This document shows positions 1-5,193 of a stretch of 5,423 bases of DNA, one piece after another. The DNA is taken from contig JANXXG010000063.1 in assembly GCA_025350745.1 (NCBI GenBank), positions 1 through 5,423 of the forward strand. Reading direction: 5' to 3'. Under the pieces are notes generated by a model. That model did not search any database and had not been told where the DNA came from. It was given only the letters and a program-made list of their open reading frames with translations. Source of the DNA: Chloroflexota bacterium (lineage in GTDB: Bacteria > Chloroflexota > Limnocylindria > P2-11E). The position numbers and the translations under genes are program-made. How positions within the stretch are numbered: position 1 is the stretch's first letter; the number at the start of each line of letters is the position of its first letter.

Positions 1-20
1 AGCGCCGACGCGGGCTCGAT

Positions 21-236
21 CTACACCGTCGACACGCCCGCGACCCGACGGCTCCCCGCCGCGCAGACGCGCATCGCCGCGGCCTCTGCGCTGGGGCTCG
101 AGACCGACGGCGCCGTCGCCACTGCGCTCGTGGCCGCGACAGTTGCCGCGGGTCCAACGGAGTCGCCACGGCTGGAGCACGCCGTGACGAGGGCTGCCGT
201 TGCGAGCCCCAGGGCGATCAGATGCTGCGGCCTCAT
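21..236 (-). CDS. Short putative lipoprotein, possibly truncated
   Basis: A 71-residue product beginning MRPQHLIALG. It has a short basic start, a hydrophobic stretch LIALGLATAALVTA and a lipobox LVTAC ending at Cys20, so it should be exported, lipidated on that Cys and anchored in the membrane. What follows is a Ser/Ala/Thr/Val-rich linker (about residues 21-55) and a short tail that stops at TAG. No folded domain is visible, which is odd because such linkers normally tether one. The frame stays open beyond the TAG to the window edge, so the gene may have lost its C-terminal domain to a stop mutation. The start is chosen for the lipobox and the strong purine-rich ribosome site 4 nt upstream; an upstream in-frame Met at 347 lies inside the hydrolase gene and would spoil the signal peptide. 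It lies 22 nt behind the hydrolase stop and is probably co-transcribed. Function unknown. Confidence 0.55.
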   Translation of the reverse strand: MRPQHLIALGLATAALVTACSSRGDSVGPAATVAATSAVATAPSVSSPSAEAAAMRVCAAGSRRVAGVSTV

Positions 237-240
237 CGAG

Positions 241-249
241 TCCCTCCCC
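241..249 (-). promoter_or_regulatory. Ribosome binding site of the lipoprotein gene
   Basis: On the minus strand this reads GGGGAGGGA and ends 4 nt before the ATG at 236. It sits in the 22-nt gap after the hydrolase stop and is the main reason for choosing the internal start of the lipoprotein frame. Confidence 0.6.
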
Positions 250-258
250 GGTCGCGCG

Positions 259-1065
259 TCATGCCTGGATGATACGGAGGAAGTCCGCGACGATCGCGGT
301 GACGCCGGCAGCCGTCCCCCGCGCGCTGTGGGGGCTGTGGCCCCCACCCTCGATCATCTCGATCCGGGCGGCCGGGACCTCGCGACGGATGCGATCGAGC
401 TCGCCGGGCTCGGTGCGCGGATCGTCGGCGCCGTGGATCACGAGCATCGGGACCCGCAGCTCATGCAGCCGGTGTTCGTAGAAGTCCTCATTCGGCGTTG
501 CCGCGATGTCGAGCCACGCCTTCCCCCCGGCCCGGAGGATGGTGCGCCAGTAGTCCTCGCCATGGTCCAGGGCGAGCTTCCGGGCGACCCGCTCGCCGAA
601 GGCGTCCGGGTCATTGACCATCTGCAGGAAGAAGTCACGCGACCGCGGCTTCCTGCGGTCGAGGTGGATCGCTTCGACGATGAGGCCGCTGTATCGGTCC
701 GGTGCTCGGAGCGCGAGGAGCGTCGCGATGACGGCACCGTCGCTGTGTCCCCAGAGCGAACACCTGTCGATGCCCAGCTTGTCGAGGAGCCGCTCGGTCT
801 CGATCGCCGCCGCAACATGGAACGTAGGAGGCAGCTCCGCGACATGCGGGGAACCCCCGTAGCCCGTGCGATCCGGGACGATGAACCGGCGGTCGAGCGT
901 CGCGATCGCATCGTCATGGGGATAGAAGCCGTACCCCCATCCGCCATGCAGCAGCACGATCGGCGCACCACGACCGCCGGCCCGGTAGTGGAGCTCGACG
1001 GGCCGCGTCCCCGGCAGCAGCGGCGATCCGTCGATCGTCTCCCGGCGGGAGACGAGCTCGGTCAC
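259..1065 (-). CDS. Alpha/beta-fold hydrolase
   Basis: A 268-residue single-domain alpha/beta hydrolase, a usual length for the family. The strand-turn HGGWG (residues 40-44) forms the oxyanion region. The nucleophile elbow is GHSDG (106-110, Ser108). The acid is in HGADDP (211-216, most likely Asp215), and the catalytic His243 is in GGGHSPH. A lid region of about residues 130-200 is rich in charged and aromatic residues and would set specificity. The enzyme is cytoplasmic, with no signal peptide. It likely cleaves an ester, thioester, amide or similar bond; the substrate cannot be read from sequence. The start is GTG at 1065, because no ATG occurs before the mid-protein and this GTG overlaps the TGA of the hydratase gene (GTGA), the usual arrangement for translational coupling. 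Only a weak AAGGGC precedes it. Upstream extension of the frame to 1494 runs antisense-free but out of frame through the hydratase and is not real. Confidence 0.93.
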   Translation of the reverse strand: MTELVSRRETIDGSPLLPGTRPVELHYRAGGRGAPIVLLHGGWGYGFYPHDDAIATLDRRFIVPDRTGYGGSPHVAELPPTFHVAAAIETERLLDKLGIDRCSLWGHSDGAVIATLLALRAPDRYSGLIVEAIHLDRRKPRSRDFFLQMVNDPDAFGERVARKLALDHGEDYWRTILRAGGKAWLDIAATPNEDFYEHRLHELRVPMLVIHGADDPRTEPGELDRIRREVPAARIEMIEGGGHSPHSARGTAAGVTAIVADFLRIIQA

Positions 1066-1838
1066 TTGCCCTTGTAACTCGGCTTGCGCTTCTCGGTGAA
1101 TGCGGTCACGCCCTCGCGCGCGTCGTCTGACGCGAATAGCCGGCCCACGGCCTCGTGTTCGTAGAGCATCGCGTCCTGGAACGCCATACCGCCGCCGAGC
1201 ACGGTCGCCAGCTTGATCTTGCCCAGCGCGAGGGTCGGGCCACTGGCCATCTTCGTGGCGTACTCGTGGGTCTTGTCCTGGAGCTCGGCTGCGGGATAGA
1301 CCTCGTCCACGATCCCGAGCTCTTTGGCCTGCGCCGGTTGGACCGCGGCGCCGCGGAGCATGAGGTCGAGCGCCTTCTGGCGGCCAATGAGCCGCGGTAG
1401 GCGCTGCGTGCCGCCGGTGCCGGGGAGCACGCCGAGCGTCACCTCCGGCAGGCCGATGTTGTACGCGCCCTCGGCGGCGAAGCGGAAGTCGCAACAGAGC
1501 GCGATCTCGAGGCCGCCGCCGAGACAGTGACCGTTGATCGCGGCGATCACGACCTTGGGCGTCCGCTCGAACTTGGACATGATCTCGTTCGCGTGGATCA
1601 CGAATGCCGCTTGGTAGTCGGCGTCGGTCGCGGCGAACATCTTCACATCGGCGCCGGCCGAGAAGAACTTCTCCGAGGCGCTACGCACGACGATCGACTT
1701 TACCGACGCCGTGAAGCGGGCCTCATCGATCGCCAGCGACAGATCGTCAAGGAACGCCTTGTCGTAGGAGTTGGCCGGTGGCCGATCCAGCACGATGTGC
1801 CCCACCGCGTCCCGTATCTCCAGCCGTACGACGGACAT
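1062..1838 (-). CDS. Enoyl-CoA hydratase/isomerase (crotonase family)
   Basis: A 258-residue crotonase-fold protein of full family length, cytoplasmic, expected to hydrate or isomerise an enoyl-CoA thioester. Recognisable blocks are DRPPANSYD (18-26) near the N-terminus, the oxyanion/CoA loop FFSAGADVKMF (58-68), the second oxyanion block GHCLGGGLEIALCCDFR (103-119), and GLPEVTLGVLPGTGGTQRL (129-147). The two residues matching the catalytic glutamates of classical hydratases, Glu111 in GGGLE and Glu132 in GLPE, are both present, which favours true hydratase activity over another crotonase chemistry. The start at 1838 is chosen over an in-frame Met at 1874 because it has a good ribosome site (GGGAGGT) and matches the usual family N-terminus. 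It is the first gene of a minus-strand operon with the alpha/beta hydrolase, and its 5' end faces the aldehyde dehydrogenase gene across a 93-bp gap. Acyl chain specificity is unknown. Confidence 0.95.
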   Translation of the reverse strand: MSVVRLEIRDAVGHIVLDRPPANSYDKAFLDDLSLAIDEARFTASVKSIVVRSASEKFFSAGADVKMFAATDADYQAAFVIHANEIMSKFERTPKVVIAAINGHCLGGGLEIALCCDFRFAAEGAYNIGLPEVTLGVLPGTGGTQRLPRLIGRQKALDLMLRGAAVQPAQAKELGIVDEVYPAAELQDKTHEYATKMASGPTLALGKIKLATVLGGGMAFQDAMLYEHEAVGRLFASDDAREGVTAFTEKRKPSYKGK

Positions 1839-1931
1839 GACGACCTCCCGCCTCGTGAATGGGTTTTCCGGCACAATCTAATCACCGAGGACGCGATCCG
1901 TCGCCCCGGTCAGCGTGGGGGGGTCCTCTCG
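1839..1931. promoter_or_regulatory. Divergent intergenic region with probable promoters both ways
   Basis: This 93-bp gap separates the starts of two divergent genes (hydratase leftward, aldehyde dehydrogenase rightward), so it should hold both promoters and may co-regulate them. Its only A+T-rich patch is about 1857-1885 (TTTTCC, then CAATCTAATCA). On the minus strand TAGATT (1880-1875) resembles a -10 box at 4 of 6 positions, with only a weak GCGACG-like -35 about 18 bp upstream. I see no convincing -35 for the plus strand and no clear operator palindrome. Assignment rests mainly on gene arrangement. Confidence 0.35.
1843..1849 (-). promoter_or_regulatory. Ribosome binding site of the enoyl-CoA hydratase gene
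   Basis: On the minus strand this reads GGGAGGT, 4 nt before the ATG at 1838. It decides the start over the alternative Met at 1874, which lies in the intergenic region. Confidence 0.65.
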
Positions 1932-3371
1932 ATGGCACGAATGTTCATCAACGGCGAGCTTGTCGACGCGAAGAGCGGGAAGACGATCGAGGTGCGCAAC
2001 CCGTCCAATGGAACGGTCGTCGACTCGGTGCCCCGCGGAAGCGTGGACGAGGTGAACGCGGCGGTCGAAGCCGCTGCAAAGGCGTTCCCAGCGTGGGCCG
2101 CGATGCCGCCGACCAAGCGCGCGCAGATCCTGCACGCGGCCGCCGAGAAGATGAAGGCGGCGGTGCCGGAGCTCGCGAAGCTCCTCTCCCAGGAGCAGGG
2201 CAAGCCGCTCGCGCACGCGGTCCTCGAGGCGTCGCGGGTCCAGGAGAACCTCGAGTACTACGCCGGCCTCGCCGACAAGATCCGTGGCGACTACGTCCCG
2301 CTCGACGACCCGGCGAAGTTCGGCCTCACGATCCGGCGTCCGATCGGGGTCGTCGCGGCGATCACGCCGTGGAACTTCCCGCTGACGCTCATGGCCAACA
2401 AGATCTGCCCGGCCCTCGCGACCGGCTGCACGGTCGTGCTGAAGCCGGCATCGACGACGCCCCTCGCCACGCAGCGCGCCGTCGAGATCATCAACTCGGC
2501 GGGCCTGCCGCCAGGAGTGCTCAACATCGTGCATGGCTCGGGCGCCGAGATCGGCGACGCGCTCGTCTCGCACCCGAAGGTGAACAAGATCGCCTTCACC
2601 GGCCAGACCGAGACCGGCAAACGGATCATGAAGCTCGCGGCGGACAACGTCACCCGCATCACCCTGGAGCTCGGCGGCAGCGACCCGATGATCGTGTGTG
2701 AGGACGCCGACCTGCGTCGCGCGTCCGCCGCCACGGCCATCGGCCGCTTCTTCAACGCCGGACAGGCCTGCCTCGCGGTCAAGCGCGTCTACGTCTTCGC
2801 ATCGGTCGCCGAGGAATTCATGACGAAGATCGCCGACCGCGCGAAGAAGGAATGGAAGGTCGGCGACGGCCTTGCCGAAGGCGTGAAGATGGGGCCGCTC
2901 CACACCGAGCACCAGCGCGCCGAGGTGGAGGCGCAGGTCGCTGACGCCGTGAAGAAGGGCGCAAAGATCCTCGCCGGCGGGACCCGCCCTCAGGGGGACG
3001 AGTACTCGAAGGGCTGGTTCATGGACGCCACGGTCCTCAGCGAGGTGCCGGACGACTCCCGCATGCTCACCGAGGAGGTCTTCGGGCCGGCGCTCCCGAT
3101 CGTGATCGTGAATGACCTCGACGAGGCCATCGCCAAGGCGAACTCGAGCGTGTACGGGCTCGGCTCGTCCATCTGGACGAAGGATCTCGCGAAGGCCCGC
3201 AAGGCCGTGGAGCAGATCCAGGCCGGCTACACGTGGGTCAACGACATCCAGGTCGCGTACGACCAGCTGCCCTTCGGCGGCTCGAAGCAGTCCGGATTCG
3301 GCAAGGAGCACGGCCTCGAGGCGCTCGACGGATATCTGGAGAAGAAGTCCGTCGTGCTGTCCGCAGGCTAG
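1932..3371 (+). CDS. NAD(P)-dependent aldehyde dehydrogenase, succinate-semialdehyde dehydrogenase-like
   Basis: A complete 479-residue ALDH-superfamily enzyme that should oxidise an aldehyde to the carboxylate in the cytoplasm. Key blocks: TPWNFP with active-site Asn148, the cofactor motif KPAS (171-174), FTGQTETGK (222-230), LELGGSDP with general base Glu246, FNAGQAC with nucleophile Cys280, EEVFGP (381-386) with Glu382, and LPFGGSKQSG (446-455). The Glu-to-Cys spacing of 34 matches the family. The GGSDP form in place of GGKSP/GGKNP, the length and the overall pattern resemble succinate-semialdehyde dehydrogenases and related small-aldehyde enzymes, but other substrates are possible. Ser174, three residues after Lys171, rather than Glu, is the arrangement associated with NADP acceptance. 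The start at 1932 follows a run of seven G at 1917-1923; Met4 (1941) is an alternative. The longer frame back to 1527 crosses the hydratase gene antisense and was rejected. It is followed after 4 nt by the zinc-ribbon gene. Confidence 0.96.
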   Translation: MARMFINGELVDAKSGKTIEVRNPSNGTVVDSVPRGSVDEVNAAVEAAAKAFPAWAAMPPTKRAQILHAAAEKMKAAVPELAKLLSQEQGKPLAHAVLEASRVQENLEYYAGLADKIRGDYVPLDDPAKFGLTIRRPIGVVAAITPWNFPLTLMANKICPALATGCTVVLKPASTTPLATQRAVEIINSAGLPPGVLNIVHGSGAEIGDALVSHPKVNKIAFTGQTETGKRIMKLAADNVTRITLELGGSDPMIVCEDADLRRASAATAIGRFFNAGQACLAVKRVYVFASVAEEFMTKIADRAKKEWKVGDGLAEGVKMGPLHTEHQRAEVEAQVADAVKKGAKILAGGTRPQGDEYSKGWFMDATVLSEVPDDSRMLTEEVFGPALPIVIVNDLDEAIAKANSSVYGLGSSIWTKDLAKARKAVEQIQAGYTWVNDIQVAYDQLPFGGSKQSGFGKEHGLEALDGYLEKKSVVLSAG

Positions 3372-3375
3372 TCGG

Positions 3376-3630
3376 ATGGCCGACGTCGCTGCGCTGATGG
3401 CGGAGGCGAAGAGCCTCGACCTCTTTCACCCGCACGGGGCGTTCGAAGTGCATTGCGTGCACTGCCACGCCCGGCTCGACGGCAACGGAGACTGCGCGAC
3501 CTGCGGGCTCATCGGGCGCCCGGCGCTCGAGCTCGAGCGCCGTGCGAGCGCGGACCCGGACCGGGTCGAAAAGCTCTTGAAGGGCGCGATCGCCAAGCGA
3601 AGGGCCTACACCCCCGCCGCGAAGGGCTAG
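3376..3630 (+). CDS. Small zinc-ribbon protein downstream of the aldehyde dehydrogenase
   Basis: An 84-residue protein beginning MADVAALMAEAK. The centre carries CVHC (27-30) and CATC (40-43), two CxxC knuckles nine residues apart, a compact zinc ribbon that should bind one metal ion. Around the first knuckle are five extra histidines (His18, 20, 26, 29, 31). The N-terminal 17 residues and the C-terminal half from about 50, rich in Arg, Lys, Glu and Ala, look helical; the basic tail (KRRAYTPAAKG) could contact nucleic acid or a partner. There is no signal peptide or membrane segment. It starts 4 nt after the aldehyde dehydrogenase stop with only a weak ribosome site, so it is probably translated by coupling and functionally linked to that enzyme. 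I do not recognise a named family. It might be a metal-carrying accessory, a regulator or a structural partner; nothing in the sequence decides. Confidence 0.8.
   Translation: MADVAALMAEAKSLDLFHPHGAFEVHCVHCHARLDGNGDCATCGLIGRPALELERRASADPDRVEKLLKGAIAKRRAYTPAAKG
3627..3630. other. Palindromic CTAG serving as stop codon of two convergent genes
   Basis: The tetranucleotide CTAG gives TAG at 3628-3630 on the plus strand (zinc-ribbon gene) and TAG at 3629-3627 on the minus strand (SDR gene). The two convergent genes therefore end on the same palindrome, with no space for a terminator between them. Any transcript that reads past its stop becomes antisense to the other gene. Confidence 0.9.
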
Positions 3631-4364
3631 GCCAGCGCGGCGTCGGCCTCGCCTGCGATGTCACGGTCGTCGACCTCGAGGATCGCGCCGTTGCGAGCGG
3701 TGCCCGGCAGGCAGAGATACGCGACGATGCGAGCCGGCTGCACGAGCGCATCGACCGAGCTGCTTCGCGCGAGGTCCAACGCCGGGGTGTCCCCGTGACC
3801 GGGGTGGAAGGCGCAGACGGTGACGCCGCTCCCCTCCATCTCGGGCGCGAGGACGCGCGTGAGCTGATCGACGGCGGCCTTCGCGGCGCAGTACGCGCTC
3901 CAACCGGCGCTCGCCCGGTCGGCGGCGCCACTCGAAATGTTCACGACCCGTCCGTGATCGCGGTCGAGCATGCCCGGAAGGACGGCCCGGGTGGCGAGGT
4001 ATGTCCCGCCGACGTTGATGGCGATGTTCCGCAGCCACGATGCACCGCTGGTCTCAACGAGCGGACCGACCGGATCGAGCACCCCGGCGTTGTTGACCAG
4101 GATCGTTGGCGGACCGACCCACCGCTCGGCCGCGAGCACCAGCTCCTGCACCTGGCGCTCGTCCGAGACATCCGCGGTCTGCGCGAGGACTCTCCCGCCC
4201 TGCTTCTTGATCACACTGGCGACCTCGTCGAGCTCAAGCGCGTTCCGCGAGGCGATCACGACGCTCGCACCGAGCCCGGCGAGCGTCTCCGCGATCGCGC
4301 GACCGAACCCGCGACCTCCGCCGGTCACGATGGCCACCTGCTTCGACAACCGAAGCTCGGTCAT
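3627..4364 (-). CDS. Short-chain dehydrogenase/reductase (SDR), classical type
   Basis: A 245-residue classical SDR of usual length, cytoplasmic, that should oxidise or reduce a hydroxyl/carbonyl with NAD(P). The cofactor-binding TGGGRGFG (14-21) is followed by SR at 39-40 after the second strand; a basic residue at that place and no Asp suggests NADP preference. NNAG is at 91-94. The catalytic set is Asn117, Ser145 (in NISSG), Tyr158 and Lys162 (YCAAK), with the normal 13-residue Ser-Tyr gap. HPGHGDTPAL (187-196) is the PG-T segment that closes over the cofactor. The C-terminus is acidic and Ala-rich. The ATG overlaps the TGA of the PLP enzyme gene upstream (ATGA), so translation is likely coupled and the two probably act on one pathway. 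Substrate unknown. The gene ends on a CTAG shared with the convergent zinc-ribbon gene. Confidence 0.95.
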   Translation of the reverse strand: MTELRLSKQVAIVTGGGRGFGRAIAETLAGLGASVVIASRNALELDEVASVIKKQGGRVLAQTADVSDERQVQELVLAAERWVGPPTILVNNAGVLDPVGPLVETSGASWLRNIAINVGGTYLATRAVLPGMLDRDHGRVVNISSGAADRASAGWSAYCAAKAAVDQLTRVLAPEMEGSGVTVCAFHPGHGDTPALDLARSSSVDALVQPARIVAYLCLPGTARNGAILEVDDRDIAGEADAALA

Positions 4365-5191
4365 GCGTGCACCGATAGCTGTTTCGCGAGGGACCCCGAG
4401 AGCCGATCGATGTCGCCATCCTGATGCAGCGCCCAGAACGAGATGCGGATGGCATCCATGCTCTGGTCGCCGACGTGCTTGATCACGACGCGGTCCAGGT
4501 CCCAGGCCCGCTGCACGATCTGGGCGGCGCCACCGGACCGCGGCTGCACGACCACGATGCCGGTGGGATCGCCGGCCCGGCCGAGGAGATCCAGGGGAAG
4601 GTCGGCGACCGCGCGAAGGACCCGCGACCGTAGCTCCGTCAGCCGCTCCGCGACCCGTGGACCGAGCGCGCGATGCACCGCGAGCGCCTGCTGAAGCCCA
4701 ACGAACGCCGCGACATCGACGGTCCCGATCTCGAACCGGGTCGCGTCGTCGTTGAGCGTCAGATGCCCGTCAAGGTCGTGGTCGACGCGGGAGCGCCAGC
4801 CGACCCGGCCCGGCGTCCAGCGCCCCGGATCGGCGACCCATATCGCGCCGGTCGCGAGGGGACCGTGCAGCCACTTGTGTCCGAGGAAGACCGCGGCGTC
4901 CGCACCGAGGGCCCGCACATCGACCGGGATCTGCCCGAGCGCCTGGGCGCAGTCGACGATGCTGACCGCACCGGCCTGGCGGGCGAGGCGACATGCGGCC
5001 TCGACCGGAAGCCGCCGACCGGTCCGGCACGAGACGAGGGACAGCACGATCGCCTGCGCGCCGTGCTGGAACGCGGTCGCGATGTCGGCCAGGAGCTGCT
5101 CGTCATCGTGCAGCGAAATGACGCGCACCCGATCGCCCCGATCCTGGCGGCGGTACACCGGTAGCAGCGCCGCCGGATGCTCTTCGGCGGT
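4361..5191 (-). CDS. Class V aminotransferase-fold PLP enzyme, C-terminal part (5' end broken by inversion)
   Basis: These 276 codons cover the C-terminal three quarters of a class V (NifS/isopenicillin-N-epimerase-like) PLP enzyme. Numbering from Thr1 at 5191: EEHP (3-6), VDCAQALGQIPVD (79-91) with Asp80 to the PLP ring nitrogen, and GHKWLHGP (104-111) with Schiff-base Lys106. A FEIGTVDVAAFVGL segment and a C-terminal IRISFWALHQDGDIDRL block follow. The Cys of cysteine desulfurases (in a GHHC-type motif before the RxS block) is absent; the sequence there is IKHVGDQSMDAIR. An epimerase, lyase or aminotransferase role is therefore likelier than sulfur transfer. Upstream of 5191 the open frame continues to 5278 but becomes Arg/Ser-rich, because it runs antisense to the N-terminal half of the same enzyme, which sits on the plus strand. 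As it stands the gene lacks its phosphate-binding N-terminal region and should be inactive. The stop overlaps the SDR start by 4 nt. Confidence 0.85.
   Translation of the reverse strand, partial: TAEEHPAALLPVYRRQDRGDRVRVISLHDDEQLLADIATAFQHGAQAIVLSLVSCRTGRRLPVEAACRLARQAGAVSIVDCAQALGQIPVDVRALGADAAVFLGHKWLHGPLATGAIWVADPGRWTPGRVGWRSRVDHDLDGHLTLNDDATRFEIGTVDVAAFVGLQQALAVHRALGPRVAERLTELRSRVLRAVADLPLDLLGRAGDPTGIVVVQPRSGGAAQIVQRAWDLDRVVIKHVGDQSMDAIRISFWALHQDGDIDRLSGSLAKQLSVHA
5163..5191 (+). repeat. Inverted repeat, left arm
   Basis: Bases 5163-5185 are the exact reverse complement of 5401-5423 (23 nt). After one mismatch (5186 against 5400), five more positions pair (5187-5191 against 5395-5399), giving 28 of 29. 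The arm covers the EEHPAALL codons of the minus-strand aminotransferase part and marks the left edge of the inverted segment. Confidence 0.95.
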
Positions 5192-5193
5192 GG

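Noticed and set aside
1..186. Plus-strand protein-like reading SADAGSIYTVDT at the left edge
   Set aside because: The frame has no stop until 1077 and merges into the hydrolase antisense, so it cannot be the end of a normal gene without a frameshift; the minus-strand lipoprotein explains the region better.
328..347. Perfect 8-bp GC hairpin with a TGTG loop, terminator-like
   Set aside because: It lies within the hydrolase codons for GGGHSPH around the catalytic His and has no U-tract on either strand, so coding constraint explains it.
130..1077. Long plus-strand open frame of 315 codons
   Set aside because: It is antisense to the alpha/beta hydrolase, shares its third codon positions, and its translation is Arg/Asp-rich with no recognisable motif.
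1066..1494. N-terminal extension of the hydrolase frame
   Set aside because: It overlaps the hydratase coding sequence in another frame and reads as Arg-rich sequence; the GTG at 1065 fits the family length.
1527..1931. N-terminal extension of the aldehyde dehydrogenase frame
   Set aside because: It runs antisense through the hydratase gene and the intergenic region; family N-termini align with the Met at 1932.
1878..3311. Minus-strand open frame of 477 codons
   Set aside because: It lies antisense to the aldehyde dehydrogenase, whose catalytic motifs are intact; the translation is Arg/Leu/Asp-rich shadow sequence.
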